A stretch of DNA of 35,689 nt from Chondrus crispus. Lineage: Eukaryota > Rhodophyta > Florideophyceae > Gigartinales > Gigartinaceae. The DNA is taken from NCBI RefSeq assembly GCF_000350225.1, contig NW_005178517.1:1-35689 (forward strand). Reading direction: 5' to 3'. Below the pieces are notes generated by a model, which saw only the letters and a program-made list of their open reading frames with translations, was not told where the DNA came from and searched no databases. The translations under genes were made by a program, and so were the position numbers. Positions 8,897 through 18,668 of the stretch are shown piece by piece; within the stretch, counting starts at the first letter, position 1; each line of letters opens with the position of its first letter.

Positions 8897-11134
8897 GTGG
8901 GTGTACCACTCTCTACCTCGCCGCGCGTTGCCCTATTCCTCCCTTACCAGCTCAAACCGACCGTCCTCGTTCCGGGTTATCGTGCTGTTGGCCTTCTCCT
9001 TTTGTCCGACCCGACGCCCATTGAGGGCGCCGTCGCGCCGGTTGTGGCGGCGCCTCTAGTCGCGGACGCTCCTTCGTCGAGCCGAGGCAGGTCCTCGGGC
9101 GTGCCATTCGCTCCGGGAGAAGGGGACGTCGTCCTGACCCATCCGACGCCGCCACCTCCGCCTGCCTTCCAGAAGACACGCTCCCGCTCCACCACCGTTT
9201 CCGTGGAGCTGGTAGTCCCTACCGAGGGCCCTCCCAAAACGATCCTCTCGTTCCGTCTGGCTGCATCGACCCCGACGGCTGACGGCCTTTCCGCAGTGCT
9301 TGCGGGTGTCGCGCGCGACTCTGCCGCTCCGCTGGCGGGGAAGTGCCCCGTGCCTCCGATGGCGCGGGCTCCACTCGTCGTCCGTATGTGCCGCCCTCCT
9401 CCTTCGCCTTGCGGGAGGGCGCGTGGGTCTCCGCCACGCAGTGGTTGGGGGTTCCGTCCCGCGGTGCCCCACTGCTCTCTGTCGACGAGTTACAGTACCC
9501 CTGGCAGCGGAGGGGTCGCACGGGGATCACCGTATCGGAGGTGATCTCGAGTGCCTGGCTGCGCCCCAACCTCGCCCGCGTATTCAACATATACGAGGCG
9601 GGCGGGTCGGAGGAAGCGTCTTCGGCCCTTTATCGTTTGATGGCCGAGGGCGCTGGCGTCGGTTGTCAACTCCCGTACGAGCTGCTGTGGGACCGTACTT
9701 TCGCATACAGCGTGGCGGAAGTAATATACGTTGACTGCTTAGGTGCGCTCCTGACAGAGTCGGCGCAGGTAGACCCCCGACGCTTCGTGCTGTCGGGGGT
9801 GGCGGGGCTGTACGTATCGCCCCGCCCCTACGCCTTCACCAAGCCTCTCGTTGCTCTCCAGAAATCATTGTGTTCTCTGATGCGGTTATACGGTGTGGGT
9901 TTCGCTCACCACGATTGGTCGGTCTACAGGGGAAAGAACGAATCCGACGGTCCCGTCGTTCCCTCGGCCTCGCGTCCAGTTTGGCAGTCGGGGACTTTGC
10001 GGACATCCCCGCAAGCGTGCGGGAGATCTTTCCTTCCCTGGGGGTACATCCCCTGTTACCCCCCATCCTAAAACATCTCGGCATCGCATGCGTCGATCGT
10101 CAGCACCCCTCCCACCAGCGTCTCGCGTTCAACTATGAGCGCGAGTGGGCATGGTCCGTATGCTGCGCCTTCATGTCGGAGGGGTGCATGAACAAACGGG
10201 CATTCGTTCAGCACGAGCCCACTGTCGCGTTCGTGAGGCGCGTGGCGTGGGGTCTTCCCAACGTTGCCCTTCATCCGTCCGAGCACGGTTCGGCTCACGT
10301 CCCTTGGACGTTTGGCCAAGCCATTGGTCTTATGGACCGTGCCAGCGAAGTCACCCCGCGGAACCACCGCTCCTGGATGGACTACACGACCGGAGCTCGC
10401 AGCTCCTATCTCACGTAAGATCCCACAGCGGATGCCTTCGTAGCGGTCTCCCCCCTCGTGCCCCCGGTCATCGTTACCGCGCAGAGGAGGGGAGGCGTCG
10501 GGTCCGAGCATCGGCGCGGTCGTCGTAAACGATACCGAGACCACGACGCCGTGGCCGTGGACTCCGTTGCCACCGCTGTGAACCCCTTTCGGCCGACGTC
10601 GGTCGCCGGCCATGACCCTGTAGGGTACCCTGTCCCTGGAGATGCCATTCTCCCCATCCCCTCGCTCGATGCGATGGGACCGGATACGTTCCCGGGACTC
10701 TGCGTGCGCGAGCTGGTGTTCCCGCACGCGGAGCTGATGGCCGCCCCCAGGTAGTTCGTGCATTAGGCGTAGCCAGTCGGAGGGCTTGGACCGTTGGCGG
10801 GTTTGTAGACACCTTGGAGGACTGGTTCGTAACTCGGAGTGGCGAGGCGCTCGGTCTCCGTGACAACCTGGCAGCGCGCTTTGCGGAGCTGCAACGAGTG
10901 AACCGTGAGCTGGGGGCGGCGCGTGAGGCGTCCGGAAGTCAGGCGGCGGCGTACGAACGGGCAGTGTTCGATGGCGAACGCTATCGACGCGAGCGCGACC
11001 GACTGCGTTCGTTGCAGTTGGTACTCTTGTCGGCGGGTAACGTTCCCCACCTCCCGGCTCCTGCGACCACCCGTGACCCTGTCTGCGGCGTACGAGCCCG
11101 ACCCTCGCCCGTCTCGGGACGGGGCGAGCGGTGA
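8897..11134 (+). pseudogene. Antisense coding sequence inside the LTR element, unknown protein with C-terminal coiled coil
   Basis: This reads on the strand opposite gag and integrase. Protein-like sequence runs through several frames that join end to end: a Pro/Ala/Ser-rich N-terminal part (8897-about 9345), then a globular-looking part (about 9345-9955, with VSEVISSAWLRPNLARVF and VIYVDCLGALLTESAQVD). It continues in another frame (about 9955-10415, with LPPILKHLGIACVD and YEREWAWSVCCAFMSEG), passes a TAA at 10416-10418 and goes on in the same frame to about 10748. After a frame change at a run of five C (about 10744-10748) it reads into a charged heptad-like segment (LRDNLAARFAELQRVNREL..., about 10850-11040) that should form a coiled coil. 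It totals roughly 740 codons. I recognise no family. Antisense ORFs 3' of pol are known from plant Tat-lineage elements; this may be a red-algal counterpart or a captured host gene. Confidence 0.55.
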
Positions 11135-11764
11135 GGATACGACACGGTTCGCCTTGCCTACCTTGGCGGACATGGCCACCGGATTACCACGGCACCCGGG
11201 GTATTATTCTCAAGCCAATTACGATTCGGGTGCTCGCCTGCCCTCGAATGACACGAGCTCCTGCCTCTGGCAGCGTGTAGGTCCACCGAGCCGGGTTTCA
11301 CCCCTATCCTAGTCGGCGAAGAGAGGGTACCCTGTGGCCTTTACCCATTAAAAAATCATCTTCCTGCAGAGTCGTCTTTGTGGTACCACATCCTTCCATT
11401 TTCGTCCCCTCCTACAGTCCGCCCGCGAGTTCCCCTTTCAGACCAACGGCGCACGAGCGATGGTGCGCTGCGCGTAGCTAGCGTTCTTTTACTCGGCGTC
11501 CCCTCCCCGTCGGTCGGCGAGGGGCCGTGATGAGGGGGTTATGCAGCGGGGGCGGGCGACGTGAGCCTGTCTTAGGTGTATTACCTTCCTCGGTGCGAGA
11601 TCATTGCCCCCTTGGCGGGCGGACGGGAAGAGCAAACGGATCGACTCCTTCCCACTCTCGCTGTGCAGTTCGCTTTTGGGAGGCGAGCGGTGATCTTCAC
11701 GCGTCACGAAACGACACTGCCTGTGTCCCAAGCTAGTTCCCTCGTAGATTGCGTTACTCATCGT
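11135..11764. other. No recognisable gene
   Basis: Spacer between the antisense coding sequence and hairpin array B. Short open frames on both strands are not protein-like and match no family. Nothing structured stands out. Confidence 0.5.
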
Positions 11765-12235
11765 GCTCCTCGCTATCGGTGGCGAGGCTGCCGGCACGTG
11801 GCGTTGGCTTTCTCCGTGTTCTCCCTCGCCGTCGGGGCGAGGGCGCGGACGTTCCTCCTATCCTTCGCGCGCCCCTCGCCTTCGGAGGCGAGGGCGCGGA
11901 CGCGCGCGACGTACGTTATGTTATGGGCGCCCCTCGCCTCTGGTGGCTGGGGCGCGGGTGTGGATCGTGCTTCTCCTTCTGCGCGGCCCTCGCTTTCGGA
12001 GGCGAGGGCAAAAGCGCGCGCCGTTCGTCTCCTTCTTCGCGTCCTCTCGCCATCAGGGCGAGGGCGCGGACGCGTAACAGGCGTCTCGTTCTTCGCGTCC
12101 CTCGCCATTCGGGGCGAGGGCGCCGACGTTCTTCCTATCCTTTGCGCGCCCCTCGCCTTCGGAGGCAAGGGCGAGGACTCGCAACGTTTTGCTTCCTTCA
12201 TTGCTGTCCCTCGCCATCGGGGCGAGTGCAGGAGC
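11765..12235. repeat. Hairpin tandem array B, same family as array A
   Basis: About eight units of 50-60 bp. The clearest hairpin is CCCTCGCCT (11873-11881), loop TCGG, AGGCGAGGG (11886-11894). The spacer types correspond to those of array A: ACGTTCCTCCTATCCTTCG, GACGTACGTTATGTTATG, GTGCTTCTCCTTCTGCG and CGTCTCCTTCTTCGCG, in a similar order, with the first type recurring near 12125-12150. Arrays A and B lie on either side of the antisense coding sequence in the same orientation. Duplication of one array is the simplest explanation. Confidence 0.85.
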
Positions 12236-13753
12236 GCTCGACGTTCGATGAACACGCGCTGGAAGCGGGGGAAGAAGATCAGACACGAGCTCGAGGCCGT
12301 GTCGGACAGCCTTTTGGACGTGTATTTGTGATCAGCCCGGGGGTTGTACGCGGTGGGGGTGTACGAAGCGCAAAGTCGGGGTGTGGCGTGACATCTGTTG
12401 TCCCCCTGACGACCGCTTTCTCTGCTTGTTTTTCGGTCAGACAAGGCGGAATCGACCCTCCAATACCCCAGCGACGCCACTGCGGGTACCCCTCACGAGT
12501 GGCAGCACGCGTATCCTACCATATCGCTCGGGCCTTCTTCCGCACGGGGAAAGGGACGCTTTCCTCGAGCCGTTGTAGTGCGCAACGCGACGTGGCGTTC
12601 GCATTCAGCCAGCGGAGATGCTTTGTACCCTTCCCGTCATAGCGGGTCCTGCGTAAGCCACACGCGCCGCCCCGTGCACGTGCGATCCGTGCCGCACGTC
12701 TGGCCAAGGCAATTTCCACCACCCATTTTTTTTGCTGTACGGGTAGGATGCTAGTGTCGACGCCGTCGCTATTCCGCGGCTAATCTCGTACGGTGCCGCC
12801 GGGAAGCTGCGCTTTCGGAGGGCGGTTTCGTTGGCGCCTCTGCGGAGGGTATCCCCCTCAGTGTGTTGTACTTTCCGTATGAAGGGTCCGGTCGGGGCTA
12901 CGTTTGGCCGTCCCGCGGGGCATTGCGTGTCTCGTATGCCAACGTGTGTACGTTCACTTACGTGAGTTGCCCATTTTCCCCTGACTAATTTTCCGTTAAT
13001 TTTGCCATTCCCGTGGTGGCGGATTGACACCGAGCGAGCGGTGCGCTGCGTGGGGTTGCCGCACTGTACGACAAGTGTCCCCAAAATTTCCATTTTTTCA
13101 CACCTCATTCGCCGGTGCTGTCGAGACCAGGTTGGGATATGGCCGTGTAATTTCTCTTCGCCCCAATTTTTGCGTATTAGCCGTTGGCGGAGCGGCTCGG
13201 TGTCTCATCCCGGACCCCTATCCTCGCGAGCCACAGTGACTCTCGGTCTCTACGCCCCCGCGTTTCAGCCCTTCTCCGCAACGTGCAACGCTTTGTATTG
13301 CTTAACCCCTTCCGCTTTCCGGGGCTTAGGTGCCGTATAGAGGCGATCGTCGTTCGGCCTCCACTCGCGTTACGAACCTCCAGCGTTGGGGTACTGTACG
13401 CCGTACCGCTCTTTTCCGCCATTGTGTCTTATTATGCCAAGTGCTCCCGTGGTTCCGCCAGGGGTTGCCTCAGTCGTCGAACCTCCCCTCGCCGCGGTGA
13501 TCGGACTTAACGGAACGTCGGGTGACCCTGTTGGGGGGGAAGTGTCCGACTTTTCAGCTCCGGAAGGGGTATTCGCCTTCCCTTCGAGCTCTGCGTCCTC
13601 GTATCGTCGGTCACTGCGAGGGTCGAGATCCTTGCTAGCAGGCCGTACTGCCTCTCCTTTACGTCGTGCTTCCCTGGGTTTCGGAAGTCAAATACGGCTT
13701 GACTTCTGTGCGGTCCTCACGTCAGCCGTAACGAAGCAGTTGAGGGCCCCCCC
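12236..13753. other. 3' untranslated part of the LTR element, no firm gene
   Basis: Open frames exist on both strands but none has recognisable motifs. On the plus strand, sequence near 13434-13757 starts MPSAPVVPPGVASV and stays open to the integrase stop; it is Ser/Ala/Pro-rich and could belong to the antisense transcription unit. I searched by eye for reverse transcriptase (YxDD) and RNase H motifs on both strands and saw none. Confidence 0.4.
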
Positions 13754-15468
13754 TTAAGCGTGAAAGTCCGCGTTCACATCAGAGGTGAGGTCCCTGCCGG
13801 TGCCCCTCCGGAGGCGTTGGGCTGAACGAGACACCAACTCCTCCCGAACGTGAGTCCGGGCGGTCCATGTGGTTGTGTCGTAATCTGCCCACTTGATGAG
13901 GAACTCGATTGTTCCGTCCTCCATAGCTCGATGCCGGAGTAATCGTTCCACGGGATACTGAGCGCCCTCGGTGCTCTTGTCGGCAAGGTCACTTGGGATT
14001 GGCGTACTCGCCCGTGGTGCGCCCGTCGGTTGTGGCGCGTACACGCAGCGGTCTGCGGAGACGCGCTCGGTAAAACCATCACAATCGATCGTGATGGTTC
14101 GCTGTTCATTCGCTAGAACGCGGTATGGCCCAACGGCTGGCGACGCGAGTTTGTTAGACGTCTTTGCCCCATCGGTGGGGTTGAGGTAGACGTAATTACC
14201 TGGCTTGAGACGTGAGTTAATCCGTCTGACGCGCTTATCGAAGTCGCGCTTGTGCCGAGCCTGCGCCCGGCGCAGGCTCCCGTAGGCCTTCTGGATCGTG
14301 TCGTCCAACGTCCTGAGGAGCTCAGCCCGGTGGTTCCCCCTATCGGAAAGGGGTGCGTCCCCGTCGGCTCTACGGAGAGAGAACTTCGGCGGTGGTCGGA
14401 TGACGACGAGCTCGAAGGGAGTCGTACGCGTGGTACGATGTACGTGGGAGTTGTACGCATACGTAAGCGGCCCCAAGTACACGTCCCAGTCGTCCTGATG
14501 GTCGCCGACGTAATTGCGTAACATCGAAGAGATCGTCCGGTTGTATCGCTCGACCTGCCCATTCGTCAGGGGTTGGTACGCCAAGGTGTACAAGTTCGCC
14601 ACCCCCAGGACACGGCACGTGCTGTGGAAGAACTTCGTTAAACTGAGGTCCGCCATCCGACAGTAGCGAGAGTGGGACTCCGTATTTAAATACCAACGCG
14701 TCGCAGAACACAACGGCGACGGTGTACGCGGTTACGGACCGCAGCGCCTCGACTTGCGTACTTGGGGAAACGGTCCTTTATAATTACGAGAAGGAACCGG
14801 TTCCCTGCCTTCGTCTTCCGGAGCGGACCCAAGATGTCAATGGCGAGGCTCTCGAGCGGCCGTGTTGCCGGGAACAACCTCAATCGGTTGAGGTGTTTCC
14901 GCAACTTGTCACGGTTCATCGCGCAGGTTCGACACCCTCGCACCGTAGCTGCGACATATGCTGCGAGATGGGCCCAGTAGTAATCGTGAAGGAGCGCGAA
15001 GTACATACGGTTCTGGCCCGGGTGCCCCGCGATGGTCGGTGTGTTGCAGAGCTGAAGCAGCCGAGGCCGTAGCGTCCGAGGCACCACTACCTGCACGATG
15101 TCAGAGTCTAACGGGTGTCTTCGTTTGAGCACCCCGTGGTGGTATTCGAAGAACGCGGAGTCCCGGGACTCTGACTGTCGTACCAGTACGGTCTGGCAGA
15201 AGTCATCGACGTGTTGCTCTTCGGCTATCTCCTCTAACTTAAGAGGGGACGGAAGGTCGTCCTGCGGTGGGGCGACCGTGGAGGCGGGCGCGCCAACTTC
15301 GGGTTCTTCGGCGCGCTCGATATCTACTGAGTCCAACTCGTCGTTCTGCTCCCGGAAATATGTGGGTCCTTCAAGAGCGGGGGCCTCGTCGTCGCACCTC
15401 GGCTCGTCGCACGTCCGGACGCGCGACGTCCTTCGCGATCCGGCTTGGTTCCTACGAGCACGTATCAA
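13754..15468 (-). pseudogene. Retrotransposon integrase with C-terminal chromodomain-like region, two frameshifts
   Basis: Read on the minus strand, the zinc-binding HHCC module comes first (GHPGQNRM...LLHDYYW...CRTCAMNR). The catalytic core follows with LAIDILGPL (first Asp), LLSDGGPQF (second Asp) and NGQVERYNR (Glu). A frame change at about 14757-14760 (after KDRFPKYA) moves the core into a second frame. A one-base change at about 14640-14642 (after PQF) moves it into a third, which then runs open to the stop at 13754. Near the end, YPVERLLRHRAMEDGTIEFL followed by IKWADYD resembles a chromodomain, as in Ty3/gypsy chromoviruses, where it targets integration to chromatin. About 115 codons of acidic linker precede the zinc module, and no RNase H motif is seen in front of it. 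The frame changes are either decay or sequencing slips. Confidence 0.87.
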
Positions 15469-16204
15469 CGGCGATCGTGCGGGGGTTGAAGGTATTTCCC
15501 TCCGAGGCGATCTAGCAGAGGACGTCGTAAATCTTCAACGTCATCTGGCAGATGACGCCGTCGACCACCTTCGGCGTGCCCGGTTCAGCGAGATCGTTCC
15601 GCTTAGGCCGCCGGCGCCGGTTCCAACTTCTCTTCTGCGTCCTTCGGCCTTAGTCGCGGGACGCCCTTCGGTCGGTCGCCTTCCCGCGACGAGTGGCATT
15701 CGTACGCGGCTTAATTTGTTCTGGCGGCCCCGGGTCCGCATGGGTCGGGCCGCCGACGCGTTCGATGCGCTTCTTGTTAGGCATTTCGCTCACGGTTGCC
15801 ACACCTGAGGTGCGCCGGGCTCACGGTTGCCTAGGCGTCTTCGTCGTTTCAAACAGAGCTTACGGGTGTCTCGATGCGCTTGTGCGGCATCGAGGGGAAT
15901 ATTATCCGTAAAAATTCCCCTCCTCCGCCTGGGATAAATACGGACGGGTCTAGGTTGGTGTGACAAGACGGTTCACGCGACCGCGCGCACGTAACCGTCT
16001 TTACGGGGTTTTCAAACTACCCGAGCTGTCAGGGCAATTCGCTTGGCTATCGTTAGCTAGCGCTTCGATGGGCCCATGGCCGCGCGGATGGGGACGGTTT
16101 CCCCACCCCGGCTGGGCATCTTCTACGAAGTAATCGGATACCTCATGACCTTGAATTGCAATGTCCGGCCGTTGAAATATTTGAGGGGCGGAGAGAACGG
16201 GCTC
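15469..16204. other. Gap where protease, reverse transcriptase and RNase H should be
   Basis: This 736-bp stretch separates integrase from gag in the transcribed direction. Protease plus reverse transcriptase plus RNase H normally take about 2 kb. I see no catalytic DSG/DTG, no YxDD, and no RNase H DAS or TDH motif on the minus strand. The 5' part of pol has been deleted, or the element was always non-autonomous. Confidence 0.6.
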
Positions 16205-18591
16205 TCACCCGCCTCCTTCCGTGGGCTGGAAGTTCGGATTCCCAGCCCAATCTTGGAGGTACGTGATGGCGTCCTGTACCCCTTGGGGCAACGGGCGTCG
16301 GCCCCGGTCGCCTCGTCCGTCCTGACGGGGATACCTCGTATCCATCCGACGGGAGTCACGTCGATCCCTTTGATCGGTCCCCGGATATCGGTACCCGCTT
16401 TCACGAGGGGCGAAACGGACGCCCCCATGCGATCGACTCGGGTCACCTCGTCGCGGGCCTCGGTCTTCCCGCGTAGACTGCTGGATGAGATTGCGCATTC
16501 CGGGGCGCGTCTTCATCTGATAGCGGTAGTTCTTGTACGCCGTGAACTGACGTTGTTCAGGCGACAGGAACGGGCACGCGTACATGGCGTGGCCGTACGT
16601 CCGGCAGAGCCAACAAACGTACGCGCTGCCATCGGTCCACGCGAACGTCGCCGCGTGGCGTGCCTGCTCATCTGTGAGTCGAGGCATGTTAGGCAGCCCG
16701 CGGTCTCCTTCTCGACGGAAGATTTCCAGCTCGGCCATGTTGTGGTTCGGACCACTCATGGCCCTCGGCGTGTGCGCGAACGCCGTTGCGAAGCTTCTGG
16801 TCGAACCGATGGAAGCTGGCGTAGGAGGTCGGCCTCCTGCCCGGTCGAAGCCTTGCGTAATGAGGACAGGGTCGGCCTGTCACTCATCTTCTCCAATGTG
16901 GAGGGCGGTCGCCGGCGAACTCGCTCCGTGCGGCCTTGGAGTTCGGACTCCCTTCGCTGCCGGCTTCGAGTCCGGCAGCGGCAACCTGCGACGAGCGCGG
17001 TAGGTTGTACCTTCGGCCGTTGCGATACGGCGAATCGCAGAGATTTCGGTCTTATGTTGTCCGGGCAACCGTTGTACCTTCTCTGCCACTGCGGCCCGGG
17101 TCGCAGTGGAAAACCCGCGCACAAAGTAGTGCGCGAGGGCTTGCTCTGAGAACACGGCCGTGCATCGGAACGCGGCAGATTACAGCCGGTCTGCGATCGC
17201 CTCACGAAACCGAGAACACGTTCGAACGTGTCCTCGGTTTCGTGGGGAAGCTGTCGCGCCGACGCAACAGCATCAAACGCTTCCCCTAACACGTCGTCAG
17301 TTAGGTAGCGTTTGACAAATTGGTTGAAGAGACCAGGCCAGCTCGTGTCGTCGTGGAGCTGGCCGGCTCGGAGGCCGCGCATGGTGTAACTCGTGTACAA
17401 CCGCTCCGCGTCCCGCTCGAAAAAGTGAGCGAAGACACGGATTGCCACCCCTTTGGTCAGGTGCTGAGCATTGAAGGTTATCCGGATATCTTTCAGGAAC
17501 GGGAGCAACTGAATCGCGTCAGTACCGTCGAAGCTCTTCATCGTGGGACGGAGCCCACCGCAGCGTTGGACGTACTTTGCGATCCGTCCCGCGTCACCAG
17601 AGTTAACGAGCCTCGAGGTGTTGTCCAACCGATACATGCGGTAGTTCGCGACAGCGCTGAACTCCTGTATCATGGTGTGGACGGGCTCGAGCCCGGGTTC
17701 AGCGGGGCCCAACGTTCCGAACGGCGTGACGGGCAACGTTCGGACGTCGACGGGGCCAGGATGCGCGGTAAGATCCGCTGGCTGGTAGCCGCCCCAGCGA
17801 TGATCGAAGGGGAGAATCGGTTCCTCTGATCCTAGGGCGACTCCTCCACGGCTATGGTCGGGTTCGTTCGGTACCTGTCGGGACTGCCGCATGCTTCCGG
17901 ATGCATACGGAAGGGCTTGAGTCTCGGACGCGAAGTTCGCGTCCGCCGTCGGCTTGATGTCCTCCGCCCTCCGACTGGTGACGGCACCAGTCGGGGGCCA
18001 CTCCTGCGCTCCGGATGCGCCCGGAGGAATAGTGGCACACGGCCCTGTCGAGGGGGCTCCGGGTGACCTTTTGGCCGATGTCTGTTCCATCTCACGGGCA
18101 CGGCGGTGCGTTGAGTTAAGTTCCGCCGCCATGTGCGCGAACGCTCCCATCTGTTTGGCTGATGGGAAGGGTTGCGGGTCGCGTCGGACCCCGGAGTTTG
18201 CACTCACGGGTCGACCCGCAACGTCCACGGTGGGGGAATCGATGCGCGTCTCTTCGACCACTACCAAACGGGGCTGTAGCTGGTCGACGAGGGCGCGCAG
18301 GTTCTCCAAGGACTGAGTTACGCGCTCGAACCTTGCTTCGCGGAGGGAGCGCAACTCATCCATACAGCGGGCGTAGACGCTGTTGGAGACGTCGATACGG
18401 AGAGATGTTCGGACATCCTCGATATGCTCCGCGATGCAATCGTACATCGCGCGAGCGCTCCCTTCGGAGAAGTCGGGCGACGGTTCGCGGTCTCGAGGAC
18501 CGGCGTCGCCGTCGCAGACTCGGAAGCGTAGCGCGGCCTCTCGCACATCGGCGGGCTCGGAGCGAATCGAGGTGGGATATTCGCCACTCAT
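16205..18591 (-). pseudogene. Retrotransposon Gag with CCHC zinc knuckle, interrupted
   Basis: The ATG at 18589-18591 lies 77 bp inside the 5' LTR, a normal gag leader. The N-terminal third is Ser/Pro/Ala-rich and low in structure. The middle has a gag-like helical segment (PTMKSFDGTDAIQLLPFLKD, then FFERDAERLYTSY and WPGLFNQFVKRYL), resembling the Retrotrans_gag capsid-type domain. Around 17160 the frame changes; the correct continuation reads FSEQALAHYFVRGF and runs through a TGA at 16880-16882 into a nucleocapsid-like part. That part has CWLCRTYGHAMYAC, which fits C-x2-C-x4-H-x4-C exactly, followed by an Arg/Asp/Gly-rich basic tail. Gag would package the RNA and form the virus-like particle. 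With one frame change and one stop it cannot be made whole from this copy. Confidence 0.82.
17203..17244. repeat. 42-bp near-perfect palindrome inside gag
   Basis: CACGAAACCGAGAACACGTTC is followed directly by GAACGTGTCCTCGGTTTCGTG. Only one pair mismatches (A/C across the axis). Gag reads HETEDTFERVLGFV here, and the opposite strand reads the almost identical HETENTFERVLGFV. Confidence 0.9.
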
Positions 18592-18649
18592 CTCGACGCG
18601 TACGGACGCAGAGGTAAACGATAGTCTTCTCAGTTCGATCTTGAGAGTC

Positions 18650-18667
18650 TTCTAGGTCGGGGGACCA
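18650..18667 (-). other. Candidate primer-binding site
   Basis: On the coding strand, one base after the 5' LTR end, the sequence is TGGTCCCCCGACCTAGAA. The TGG start and position fit a tRNA primer-binding site. I cannot name the tRNA with confidence. Confidence 0.45.
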
Positions 18668-18668
18668 C

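Noticed and set aside
12605..13108. 167-codon minus-strand frame as the missing protease or reverse transcriptase
   Set aside because: No catalytic DTG/DSG or YxDD, and it lies downstream of integrase in the transcribed direction, the wrong place for a Ty3/gypsy pol.
16756..17150. C-terminal 130 residues of the long gag frame as genuine protein
   Set aside because: After about 17160 the family-like continuation (ALAHYFVRGF, then the CCHC knuckle) is in another frame; this tail is out-of-frame translation.
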